64,000 nucleotides of DNA, from positions 132,975,624 to 133,039,623 of the forward strand of contig OW121851.1 of the NCBI GenBank assembly GCA_933228895.1, given 5' to 3'. The stretch is from Platycnemis pennipes (Eukaryota > Arthropoda > Insecta > Odonata > Platycnemididae). The notes under the pieces were generated by a model that saw nothing but the letters and a program-made list of their open reading frames with translations, searched no databases and was not told where the DNA came from. Shown here piece by piece: positions 40,411-50,146 of the stretch (the first letter of the stretch is position 1; each line of letters opens with the position of its first letter). Made by a program: the position numbers and the translations under genes.

Positions 40411-41235
40411 CTTTATGGAGTGAACATCCACGGTGAAACAATCAGTAGGTATGCTAAGATTCGCTGATTACATAGCTCTCATAGCAGAGACAGAGAAGGA
40501 GCTGAATAAGATGCTAACAACCATGGAAAGGACAATGGCCAGTTATCATCTGAAGATCAATAAGAAGAAAACAAGGATATTGGTGTGCAGCAAGAGAGAG
40601 GCGGCCAAAACCAACGTTATACTAGGAAAACAGAAACTGGAAGAGGTGAAAGAGTTCTGTTACCTGGGAAGCAGAGTAACGAACGATGGACGAAGCAAGA
40701 AAGAAATGGTGAGTAGAATAGCCCAGGCAAAGAGGGCATTATATCAAAAGAAGAATGTACTTACAGCTGGAAATACAAGCTTGGAAATAAGGAAGCAATT
40801 CATCAAAGCGTATATCTGGAGAATGTTTCTTTACGGCAGTGAGGCATGGACGATGATTGCAGCGGAGAAGAAAAGGGTGGAAGCATTCGAAATATGGTGC
40901 TATCGAAGAATGATGAAGATAAAATGGATCGACTTAGTGACACATGAAGAAATCCTAAGAAGAGTGGGAGAAAAGAGAAGTCTGCTGATAACTATAAAAA
41001 GAAGACGGGATAACTTAATCGGCCACATCTTAAGACACGATGGCCTGATGAAGACAATCGTCGAAGGAAAAGTGAACGGGAAGAATGGAAAAGGCAGGCC
41101 TCGTATGAGTTACATAGAGGAAGGAGTTACAAAGAGAGGAAGTACGTTAATATGAAGAGGTTGGCCGATAGAAGAATCGAATGGTGGGCTGCGTCAAACC
41201 AATCCTAGGATTTTTGACCCTTGATGATGATGATG
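40411..41235 (+). mobile_element. 5'-truncated RTE-like LINE, best copy
   Basis: An 825-bp insertion between the 92-bp direct repeats. It holds a long open frame (separate entry) and ends with gcgtcaaaccaatcctagga and a gatgatgatgatg tail. Variable long target duplications and short tandem-repeat tails are known for RTE-group LINEs. Confidence 0.8.
40433..41155 (+). CDS. RTE-like LINE polymerase C-terminal half
   Basis: 240 open codons. MLRFADYIALIAETEKEL contains the catalytic box (FADD changed to FADY, so the second Asp is lost). Then MERTMASYHLKINKKKTRIL, KEFCYLGSRVTNDGRSK, LYGSEAWTM and CYRRMMKIKWIDLVTHEE follow. The end is KNGKGRPRMSYIEE, then a frameshift before the usual VVKDVKEKN. 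This is the thumb and C-terminal part of an RTE-type reverse transcriptase. The endonuclease and most of the palm are missing, so it is not functional. Confidence 0.75.
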   Translation: MKQSVGMLRFADYIALIAETEKELNKMLTTMERTMASYHLKINKKKTRILVCSKREAAKTNVILGKQKLEEVKEFCYLGSRVTNDGRSKKEMVSRIAQAKRALYQKKNVLTAGNTSLEIRKQFIKAYIWRMFLYGSEAWTMIAAEKKRVEAFEIWCYRRMMKIKWIDLVTHEEILRRVGEKRSLLITIKRRRDNLIGHILRHDGLMKTIVEGKVNGKNGKGRPRMSYIEEGVTKRGSTLI

Positions 41236-41326
41236 TCCTCAATATGTCTGATTTCGCTTCTGAGCGTGTTTTCATGTTTGAATGTATGTGTTTGGCAGCA
41301 TTGGTTATTTTCATACTTTGGCTATG
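41236..41326 (+). repeat. right member of about 92-bp duplication
   Basis: Starts tcctcaa immediately after the gatgatg tail. It differs from the left member mainly in the first 25 bp and at a few later bases, so the insertion is not very recent. Confidence 0.75.
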
Positions 41327-41512
41327 CGTGCCATATAAACGACCTGTAATTTTTTCCCTTAAATGCCTGTTTTTCCCCTTTCTCTTTCATATATCCTTGT
41401 GATGGACACTGCTGCTTGAGGTGGGTGAAAAAGCGCCTGTGCTCCATCTGTTGGATGTCACACTTTGACAAACGGTGATATTAACTGCGGAGCCACAGAT
41501 TATTGACATTTG

Positions 41513-41600
41513 GCTTGGTAGTGTAATGGTTGGCGCGCCGAATCAGAGATCTGGAGGTCCGTGGTTCAAGTCCCGGCTCAGTCAAACTTTTTTCTCTTGG
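41513..41600 (+). repeat. tRNA-derived SINE (type D)
   Basis: gcttggtagtgtaatggttgg (A-box region), gaatcagagatctggaggtc (anticodon to variable arm), gtggttcaagtcccggc (B-box), then a cagtcaaacttttttctc body. The acceptor ends (gcttgg and ccggctc) do not pair well, so a SINE head is more likely than a tRNA gene. Confidence 0.6.
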
Positions 41601-43394
41601 GAAGAGGATTATGGTGACCATCGGTTGCTGGCAGGGTACAATTTTCATTGATAACAGTGACTTCAGGTTTACACGCTCTTTTCCAAATTTCCAGCAGTTC
41701 CAAATAATCAGTCACACTTCTTTTGTTCGACAAATGTGAAATATTAAAATGAAAATCACTGCTGCGGTCAAATTTTCTAGAGTAATTTCGCCAAGCACCT
41801 CTCCAGCCTCCCTCTTCCCGTTTCCCCACCCGTAATTCATTCCCACAATCATCTCACTCCACTACTTGACTCTGAGCGGGCCAGCTGCGATCTATCTTTT
41901 ACCTGACAAAGAAGTTCATGCATCGAAACCCGGGTCGTGTAATTCTCTTTTATCGTGATTCCTTAAAAGTTGCGTTAGCATTAAATCTCATCAAATGGGG
42001 TACCGCAAGGTTACCGAGGAACAAGTTTTGTACCTCGACAGGTATTTACATGGTCCTTGAGTCACCATCGATTGTATCGAATCATTTTCGGTGACGAGAA
42101 TGACAATCAGCTCAGACGTTACCTCGCATTTTGTATCCCTTGGCGTCGATAGAATCAACCCCGATGAATCTGTTTGTTGAAATATCTGTGCAAATGAAAC
42201 GGAGTTTGTGAAACATAGCGATGTTGAACATGAAACTTTTAAATCGATGTGAAACGTTTTGTCGATAAATCGCGGAGGAGGCTTGCTGTGCCGCCCGCTA
42301 CATCCCCGTAGACTTGGCGCTCAATCTGGATTTCCCTCATCTTTCATTTTCGTGCGTATTTGAACCCCGCCCCACCCCTCTTCCCGGGCCGATGTAATAA
42401 CCCGTTGTCTAGGCAACCAATTCCAACACTCACTCGCCTGTCCTCGCCACCGCGTCCTCGCCCGTGCTCAGATATTCGTTCCCACCCACCATGCTCTCTA
42501 CTCCTTATCTTCTTCCTCCGTTTCAATCCCCACCGCCGTCTTCTCCCATTTTCACTGTCTCCCCCTCTCCACCCCCCTCCCCTCTCTTCCCCTCTCCTCC
42601 TGCCTCCGTCGAAGCAGCGGCAGCTGTGGAGTCGAAGCCAAAGGGGTTCGCTCGTTTCCCATTGGCTAGGTTAGGGCTATCTCCTCTCTTTCTCTCCCTC
42701 ATTCTCTCTCTCTGTCTCTCTCTCCCCGCCTCCGTCTTTCCACTTCCCGCTCCACCATTCCCCCTCCCCCGCCCCTCCGCCCCCTCTCCGTCATCCACTT
42801 CCCCTCCCCCCTTTCAGCCGGATCGGTCCATTGCGCGCCGCGAGGGAGGTTAGGAAGTTGCGTGAGGTGCTTCGCGCTCGTGAAGGACTGCGGACTCTCC
42901 GTGATTTGCATACGCACTCCAGTAAACCTTTCGAAATGACGAGCGATTCGGGGAAAAAAAAGGAAACACCAGAGAGCGTGTTTGCAGGGAAGGTCGTGTC
43001 TCATCGGCGACATTTTTTTCAGCCGATGATTGCCATCATATTCACCCCACTCCGTCATCTTTGTTTGCTCCTTGGCATGCATGCTAACAAAACCCCTTTC
43101 TCGCTCTCATTTGTCCCTCGTTTTTCAATTTGTTCAGTTCCCCGTTGATGCTGGTAAAGGCATCCTCTCGTCACGGTAAACAAATCATGGCTACTTCATT
43201 ACTCCAATCGGTGGCAAATCAGTGTTCAAACCGATGGTTGTATTTTGATAGGGTCGAGCTCACCCCGCGCTTAGCCATTGGCGTGTGAAATCCACACCTT
43301 CACGGTACGAGGACCAATCCCTTTCTCTTGGCCACTTGCGATTTCCTACGAAGTTGTGACGCACAGAAAATAGAATCGCGATGGGCTGTCCAGA
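41601..43394. other. unassigned; pyrimidine-rich 42,360-42,850
   Basis: 42,360-42,850 is strongly C/T-rich with repeated tctctctc and cccctcc words. The proline/serine-rich frames there (42,360-42,674, 42,464-42,853) are compositional. A degenerate hammerhead-like motif lies at 41,903. No gene recognised. Confidence 0.35.
41903..41937 (+). ncRNA. degenerate hammerhead-like motif
   Basis: Plus strand: ctgacaa, 12 variable bases, then cgaaacccgggtcgtg. The second half matches the motif at 10,045 exactly over gaaacccgggtcg. The first box has CUGACAA instead of CUGANGA, and helix II is weak, so it is probably inactive. Confidence 0.4.
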
Positions 43395-43475
43395 ATGCTT
43401 CTGCCCGGGATTTGAACCCTGGACCCTCCGGTCTGTAGCCCATTACTCTACCCATTAGGCCACCACGATCCTTTC
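43395..43475 (-). repeat. tRNA-derived SINE head
   Basis: Minus strand: gtggcctaatgggtagagta (A-box), atgggctacagaccggaggg (anticodon arm), ccagggttcaaatcccggg (B-box), with a non-tRNA body following (agaagcattctggacag). It shares the gggctac anticodon region with the SINE at 39,290. Confidence 0.55.
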
Positions 43476-43574
43476 TAATAGTTATACTAATTGCAAATTA
43501 TCATCCAGACCTCAAGGATATGTTAGGAGGTGAATCTTTACTGAGCATGCACATAGAATTGTTTCAAAGTTATT

Positions 43575-43690
43575 ACATCTACATCTACACGATACCCTGC
43601 AAACCGCCGCGAGGGTGTGTGGCAGGGAATCACCAAGCATGCACAAACCGCAAACAAGCAACTACTCAACTACTATTATTAAATAACGAT
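43575..43690 (-). repeat. LINE family 1 short 3' fragment
   Basis: Tail complement catctacatctacacgatac, hairpin with the right side shortened (gtgtggcaggg directly followed by aatcacc), accaagcatgcac, aaacaagcaact. 5'-truncated after about 110 bp. Confidence 0.85.
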
Positions 43691-45160
43691 AGGATATAAT
43701 TCTGGGGTTACATCTCAAATTGCATTCACTACGGTTTATATTTCTGCGGAATGTAATTCTGACTATTCTAGTGGGAATAGTTTTTTGAGTCACTTAGATA
43801 TACCAAAAACTAAGGTACGTACTTACCCTTTCCTTACGCTAATTATATGGTCTCTTATTGTTTTGAATATGGCAGACAATATATTTCTATCCGTCTGAAG
43901 TTCACAGTCACATCGACCGCAATGTGAAGGTCTTCAAAGTATTTTTAACTTACACTTAGTGAGCCAACAGATTGGCTAAGAACTTTCTTGAAAGATGAAA
44001 TCTTTTATATCGCGGTCGATCTGAGAGTGATTAAAAAAATAACCCTTTGCTCATCCTCCGATTGTGGCAATTGCCAGAATTCTTTAGTTGTAGAATTGTA
44101 GTGGCATACTTATGTGCGTAGGTAGAGTTGCGACCATTAACAAATCACGGCGACTTGTGATCACGTTCCGACACCATACTCCCCAACTTTCCCTGGCGAA
44201 TCCCTGATTTATTTATACTCTTTTAGAGTATTTATACTCCTGCAACATTGCCGCATTTACCCAATACACTCTATTTCATAATCGAAAGTTTATTACAGTT
44301 TTTCTTTCCTCGATGTGATTTCTGCTTAAAGTGCCCTCTACGTGGCTTAACTAAGGTTACATTGGTAAACTAAGTAGATTTCACGTTCAGAATTCTATTG
44401 TGTTCCGTTCATTTATTTCATATGGTGATCTACTCTTTCTAAAAATGAATTACCACTCACGTATGCAAATTTAATTCTTGCCACCAGTTATACTGGTCGT
44501 GGAGCACATCACGATCTTATTTAAAGGTTTGATTGTAATCTTCCCTTCGATCTATTTACACGACCTTGCGTTTTCGGAAAATGGTCGGAGCTAACAGTTA
44601 ATTTTTTTTATGAATGCCAAGGAGAGACAAGTGTGAGTACGTATGTACATCATGCTTTTTTGCGAGACATCTGATGCAAGCTCAACGAAGCGTAGACCAT
44701 CCAACATGACCTTTGGGACACGATCATTTAACCGTGGCACTGTCACTTAATTGAAATGATTTTTTTTTCAAAATAAAGGAATGCTGCATCTGTATCAACT
44801 TGAACGTCGTCTTCATCGGAAACCAAAACATTATTTAAAGGTACAGTTAGTGTTAAAAACACACCTTCTCTAACTCAGATGTTTTACTGTGGTTTTTCCT
44901 CTGCAAATTTTGTAAAGGCTTTCTACCATCGAAGTAACTTATGTGTGGTTAAGAATCATACGCATGTTGACGCTGTGGATATTGATCTGTAATTATGTGG
45001 AAGCTTTTTATCGTGGCTTTTAATGTTTAGGAACGCATCATAAACTGATTTTCATGTGCAGAGTGGATTTTTTGAACATCATCTCAAGATAGAAAATGTT
45101 CTTGGATGGGGTCTGTAATGTTCATTGGGATCACCTATTCGCAACAAGTAATATTATTCG
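43691..45160. other. unassigned AT-rich sequence
   Basis: No gene recognised. A possible decayed Penelope-like terminus (gatgaagacgacgttcaagt on the minus strand, with cctttatttt following) lies at 44,770-44,820. Confidence 0.3.
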
Positions 45161-45475
45161 GAGATGGGTTACGGTTTCTGTAGTGGCTAGAGTACTGGCC
45201 TCCCATCGCAAGGGCCTGGGTTCGATTTCTGGACAAGTTGAATGTTTCATCGGTACGCCGGTCCCTGCTTTGTGGAGTGCACTTCGAGTCCAGTATTCAG
45301 TCCGTCGGATGGGACGTTAAGCCGTGATCCTCTTGGCGCCTTTCCTTGAGAGCAGGCTAATGCCGTCGCCGAGTTTTCCTCTACCTTACTTGCACGCCCT
45401 GAAAACTCCTACCTTTCACAATTCCCCACCTCCCTGGCGCAAATGACATCAATGTTCGGCGGGCTTCCCCAAAAC
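45161..45475 (+). repeat. tRNA-derived SINE B, plus orientation
   Basis: Head tgtagtggctagagtactgg with B-box cctgggttcgatttctgg. Body ccgtcggatgggacgttaag, ggcgcctttccttgagagca and ggctaatgccgtcgccgag. Tail region ctgaaaactcctacctttc and cctccctggcgcaaatgac. It covers the family from end to end and is useful for defining the consensus. Confidence 0.8.
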
Positions 45476-46048
45476 AACTGCAACTACTAGAATGAAGCTG
45501 GAATAAAGTTGCTAACATGTGATGGCATCTGTTGTGCTCTGGGATGCGACAAATGTGTTCAGATGTGATGGAAGAGGTTTAGCCAGATTTAATTGGTTTT
45601 CGTCCAAGCTATCCATCGTAGAATCTTATTTGCAAATAGAATTATTGTTAATCTTAATGGAAGTGGTTCCAAAATTTAATTTTACAAGAGAAAATCGAAA
45701 AGTTGAAAATGGAATGCAGGAAACTGTTCGTGAATTTAAGGATTTAACTGTGCCAAGTCATTGATATGTGGACAGTATCATTAGCGGAGAATAAAGATTT
45801 TAGTGGATGGAACATTGGTTCCGTAGAAGAACCTATAAAGTTAAACACTTGGACGAAGTTTTGATTGTAAGGTTCCCAAGTAGGTGAATTTTAATTATTT
45901 CAGAATACCTGGGAAGTCAATAATGTTCTTCCCAACGGATATTACTATACTAAAAGGGACAGTCGGAATACCTAAGAATGGGAGGAACTTCTAAGAAGGA
46001 TCTCAGAGAAGTCGGTGATAGTGACACATGGTTGGAGTATTTGGAGGT
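45476..46048. other. unassigned sequence
   Basis: The frame at 45,519-45,764 (81 codons) has no known domain. Nothing else recognised. Confidence 0.3.
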
Positions 46049-46051
46049 ATG

Positions 46052-46429
46052 GAGCCACATTCAGAATCTAAACTACAGTCTCGCTTCCACTTCTTGCGTC
46101 CTAAAATCCCTATAACGAACCAAATTGTTTTGTGGACTCACCCTGCAAAATTTGTTATTACCACGCTGTATACAGCTTCGGACCACATCGAGGGAATCTG
46201 TATGCCCTTTTGAACTCGTAAAATAGATTTAAGGATGTAAGCAGTATAAATGAGAATGTAGTTGAGATTCTGGGCCATGTTCAGAGAATCTCAACTTAGT
46301 TATCAGTGTTACGCCGAGAAGTCATATCACCTCTGCAGGTACAGTCTGTGCATCATTCTAACCCGTCGTAGGGGTTTTAAGGCGTAGTCAGTAGAAGCGA
46401 GACTGCAGTTCAGATTCTGAATATGGCCC
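46052..46429. mobile_element. MITE with 39-bp terminal inverted repeats (Harbinger-like)
   Basis: The left end gagccacattcagaatct and the inverted right end gggccatattcagaatct continue in parallel for about 39 bp with about five differences. 3-bp atg flanks both ends (46,049-46,051 and 46,430-46,432). 378 bp, no coding. Three-base duplications and a GGGCC start suggest the PIF/Harbinger group, but that is a guess. Confidence 0.6.
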
Positions 46430-46489
46430 ATGGTCTGTCGAAGAATAAAGTGGGTGTCAAATAGGCTGGGCAACCAAATTGAAAATCAG

Positions 46490-47428
46490 TCCCTTAGAGA
46501 TATCCTGTGATATTGAAAATTGGTGTGATACATGGCAGTCATAATTAAATTTTTTTAAATGTCTCGTAATGAATTTTGGGAAAAAGAATAGCTCTCCTCC
46601 TAGCACTCACAAAATAAGTAATAATGAATTAACAAACGTGTCATCCATTAAATATCTTGAAATAAGAGTGACACATGATCTTTCCTGGGGTAAACACATA
46701 CGTGGAATAAAGGGTCAAGCGAATCGTAAAATGGGATTCATCAAAAGAGTACTGGGTATATGTGACGATCATGTACGAGAAATCAGCTGCTTTTCCCTTG
46801 TGAGACCTCATTTGGAATATGCTGCCAGCGTATGGGATCCCTACGAAATCGGTCTAAATAATGAACTTGAACGTGTGCAGCGAAGATCGGCAAGATTTGT
46901 AAAGGGACAGTACGGTAACCTTATTAGCGTAACCAGTCTATTAAATGAATTAAAATAGGAATCGTCAGATCGCAGGTTGAAATTTAGACTTAATCTCTTA
47001 AACAAATTCCAAGACCATATTTTCAGTTATGATGTAAAAAATATTTTGCGAACCCCAACTTACTATGGTAGAGTGGACCATAATCACAAAATTAGAGAAA
47101 TTGATTGCCGAACTAACAGGTTCAAAATGTCCTTTTTTCCTCGTACAATTATGGTTATGAATAATGGTAAATATATCCAATACGAGTGTAGCAATGGATA
47201 ACATTGGTAGCTGCATGTTGGTATAAGGAATTGAAGCTAACCCAACTAACAGCATGTTTTCGCATGTTTGTTTTGCTATTTTCATCTTTTTTTAAATAGT
47301 GAAGTTTAGAACAGTATATAAATATAATCCTTTTTTATGCATGATATGTAGTGCTTGTTTGGTGAGAATTCACCCCCTGCCACACACCTTTAGGGTGGCT
47401 TGTAGGGTATGATGTAGATGAAGATGTA
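46490..47428 (+). pseudogene. LINE family 2, longest fragment, with 3' hairpin
   Basis: Coding in two pieces. 46,569-46,958 gives MNFGKKN, then NVSSIKYLEIRVTHDLSWGK, KMGFIKRVLGICDDHVREIS and HLEYAASVWDPYEIGLNNEL. 46,977-47,201 gives RLNLLNKFQDHIFSYDVKNI and DCRTNRFKMSFFPRTI, ending NG. A frame break lies between them. The 3' UTR and terminal hairpin follow (ccccctgccacacacctttagggtggct), with tail gatgtagatgaagatg. It is the region after the reverse transcriptase palm of a CR1/L2-type LINE. Confidence 0.85.
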
Positions 47429-48466
47429 TTACCTTGTCCCCGTGATGAAGCACCCGTCAATAAATATTTGTAATCTTTGAATGTATCTTCCCTCTCTAGT
47501 GTTTATAAAATCTTCAGAGAAATCGTTTATTATTTCCATGCCCTAGTGAGTGCTCCAGACCTGTGAGTTCCTGCGATTTCGGAAGAAATTCGCATCCCTG
47601 TGATGGAGGTTCTCATAGTTTGCCATAGGCGTCTGATTAGAACCCGCCAGAGCGCGCCACTTAATCGCCGAGCTGCACCGCCGCACAGTGGGGCAAAATC
47701 CGTTTTTGCTGGCCAAAACTCCAAATTTCAAAATAGCCGGAAAGAGCTAATATTTTTTAACTACTAGTATAATGTCAGGAGCAATGAAATCTGGAGATAT
47801 ATATTAATTCCTATCGTATATACAGCGACAGAAAACCCGCAAACATGGTCTATGTAGACGTGCCCTTCTAGCGCGCGCGGATTAAGCATTTATTTCGGGC
47901 GATGCCCTCTCGGCCACCGTCCCAATCGGGGTCGCTTCTCCTCCGGCCGCCGCCAGTGCAAAACAACTTTATAATGTGCGGCCTGGAGATTTCTTATTGC
48001 CTCGAACTGGGGAAAAGTATTTTTTTCGCTGGCCGTCGGCCAAGGAATGTAACGGTACTTAATAGTTTGCATCGCCCAATTTAATTTTACTTAGGCTCGA
48101 ATACCCTCGAGCGTGCCATAAATACTGGAATTGCCAGGCTCGTTCCGAACCCTTAAATTCGAACTGACTTCAGGTTTCTCGGTGGCGTTGCGCCGTTCTT
48201 GTCATGAAGATCTCCCGAATACCTCAATTTGTTTCCTATGCTTTCAGTTCCAGGCATGTCAGTCATCGACTTCCGAAATACGTACCATGTTTGATCAATG
48301 AAAGTTTGTGAGTGGATGAAGTATCCCACCAATGTTAATATTCGTTATTATAAAATGGACTCGGCGACTACTTAAAATATTGTGACATTTTTGTAGAGAG
48401 CCCTCGTTCGAAATGAAATTTCCATTTTTACGTTATTAACTGGGATCTGATTCAGTGTGTATGTTT
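47429..48466. other. unassigned; CpG-rich 47,860-47,960
   Basis: No gene recognised. Overlapping frames at 47,530-47,731 (minus) show no domain. Confidence 0.3.
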
Positions 48467-48901
48467 CATCATCATCGGTCAACAATCCTACACTGTAAAA
48501 AGTTGATCTGATTTTCAGTGCGATCTAAATTTAAGCGCTGTCTGATTTTAAGGTAGTGGTCTGAATTTAAAACTCATGATGCGTGAAAATCAGACACACC
48601 TCCGTCTTATTTTAAGACCATAACCACTGCATGTTGAAAATAAGATGGTTGTGATCTGAAATTCTAATCACCCGGGCTGAAAATAAGCACGCCTTGGTAG
48701 GCTCCGCAATTGTAGCTAACCAGCCAATAGCAGAGACTGATGGGCGGAGCGTAACCAGGGAGCAGGATAAACAAAACGCAGTGTTTTTCATTCAACCTCA
48801 GGGAGCAGGATGTCAACAAGAATTACGAAGCGTATGGAAGTAAAATTCGAAGTCTAGTCAAATTTCATTGTAAGTAGGTGAAATAAGTTTCGTGCGATGA
48901 A

Positions 48902-49204
48902 TTAATGGTGTGATAATGTGGCAATGATACTTAGTTTATTTGCAGAAGGGAGCCAGTTGTGTCTGAGTGACGTATCCTGAGAGTAAACTTCCTTATTTTG
49001 TCTACGCGGCAGCTTTGTAAGAACTAAAAAATAGTCACCCTCATCAAGTGACAGTTCCTGCTTCGGTTTGAAGATACTGGCACACATCTGTGGTATCGAA
49101 GACTTTGTATGGATTACTTTGTTTCCAATAAAAGTACACATTTTCATATTATCTTTGAAGTTATTGTCCATGTGTTCCCATTTCAGTCCTGGAATCTTTT
49201 TCAA
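48902..49204 (-). CDS. hypothetical open frame inside the CACTG/TA element
   Basis: 100 codons, beginning MKKIPGLKWEHMDNN, with MCTFIGNKVIHTKSS and DEGDYFLVLTKLPRRQNK later. Not recognised as a transposase. Composition looks more protein-like than the shadows elsewhere. It could be a captured host exon, the last exon of a lost transposase, or chance. Confidence 0.3.
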   Translation of the reverse strand: MKKIPGLKWEHMDNNFKDNMKMCTFIGNKVIHTKSSIPQMCASIFKPKQELSLDEGDYFLVLTKLPRRQNKEVYSQDTSLRHNWLPSANKLSIIATLSHH

Positions 49205-49392
49205 TGGAAATTCTATGACTTACGTTTGCTCTATTGAAGAATTTAGTCAGTGAAACAGTATCATCGAATAAAAATATGAAACGTTAGGGTTTTGGTTTGT
49301 GTTCGTGTGAAGTGTTTAAATATCTAGTATTTATAATTAGACATCGCATAAAAGTAGGCTTTGATTTCAATAGCAACCCGTGTTGTTACGTG

Positions 49393-49475
49393 GTACTTAT
49401 TTTCAGATAGGCCCATGCTGAATTTAAGACAGCCCTGGTCTTAAATTCAGCATGGGACTATCTTAAAATAAGTCC
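49393..49475. repeat. large palindrome within the DNA element
   Basis: cccatgctgaatttaagac (49,412-49,430) and its exact reverse complement at 49,438-49,456 enclose a 7-nt loop. Outside, acttattttcagatag pairs with ctatcttaaaataagt with one mismatch. A similar block recurs without the full palindrome at 49,545-49,620. Confidence 0.85.
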
Positions 49476-50107
49476 CACCTGGTGTGATTTTCAGTCCTGC
49501 ACCTGCCTTAAAATAAGACATCCCCTCAGAGTAGGCTTGAATTTCAATAGCAACCCGCATTATTACCAGACCAGGGCTGTCTTAAATTCAGCATAGGCCT
49601 ATCTGAAAATAAGTCCACTTGGTCTGATTTTCAGTTGTTCAACTGCCTTATTTTTAGACAAGATATTACTGCTGAAATTCAGCATACCCTGTCTTAAAAT
49701 TGTTGCATCTGAAATTCAGATCACTTTTGTACCTTAAAATCAGATCTACTTTTTACAGTGTAAGATTGGTTTGACGCAGCCCTCCACTCGATTCTTTTAT
49801 CGGCCAACCTCTTCACATTGACTTAATTCCTCTCTTTTACATCCTTCACTATTTGTTCCATATATCTCATACGAGGCCTGCCTTTTTCATTCTTCCCGTT
49901 CACGTTTTCCTCGACGATTGTCTTCTTTAGGCCATCGTGTCTTAAGATGTGGCCGATTAAGTTGTCCCGTCTTCTTTTTAGTTTTCAGCAGACTTGTCAC
50001 TCCTCCCACTCTTCTTAAGACTACGTCGTTTTTAACTCGGTCGATCCATTTTATCTTCATCATCGTACCACACTTTCGATGCTTCCAGCCTTGAGTTCTC
50101 TGCTGCT

Positions 50108-50146
50108 GTCACCCTCGCGGTGGCTTGCAGGGTATTGTGTAGAAGT
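50108..50146 (+). repeat. minimal LINE 3'-end insertion (about 36-38 bp)
   Basis: caccctcgcggtggcttgca and gggtattgtgtagaagta sit inside the RTE copy exactly where other copies read ctgtcatcgtccatg without a break. It is only half the terminal hairpin plus the tail of LINE family 1, and it leaves the antisense RTE frame open (12 extra codons). Confidence 0.75.

Larger units (their letters stand above)
48492..49760. mobile_element. non-autonomous DNA transposon, CACTG termini, TA duplication
   Basis: The ends cactgtaaaaagttgatctg (48,492) and, inverted, cactgtaaaaagtagatctg (49,760) form 25-bp terminal repeats with one mismatch. A TA flanks each end (48,490-48,491 and 49,761-49,762). Removing the element restores an RTE 3' palindrome. 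Both subterminal regions are packed with about 24 words of the form CTKAWWWTMAG in both orientations. The interior has one 100-codon minus frame. A TA duplication suits Tc1/mariner, while CACTR ends plus subterminal repeats suit the CACTA/Mirage/Chapaev group. I cannot decide between them. Confidence 0.8.

Noticed and set aside
42360..42853. Proline/serine-rich protein
   Set aside because: Compositional frame in a C/T-rich tract with equal-length frames on the other strand.
48467..48491. CRISPR-like or tandem array from repeated catcatcat words
   Set aside because: These are the GAT tails of an RTE-like LINE; no spacer-repeat structure anywhere in the window.
48500..48720. Simple AT-rich microsatellite
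   Set aside because: The words are separated by variable sequence and keep flanking CT/AG bases, so they are discrete sites and not a tandem repeat.
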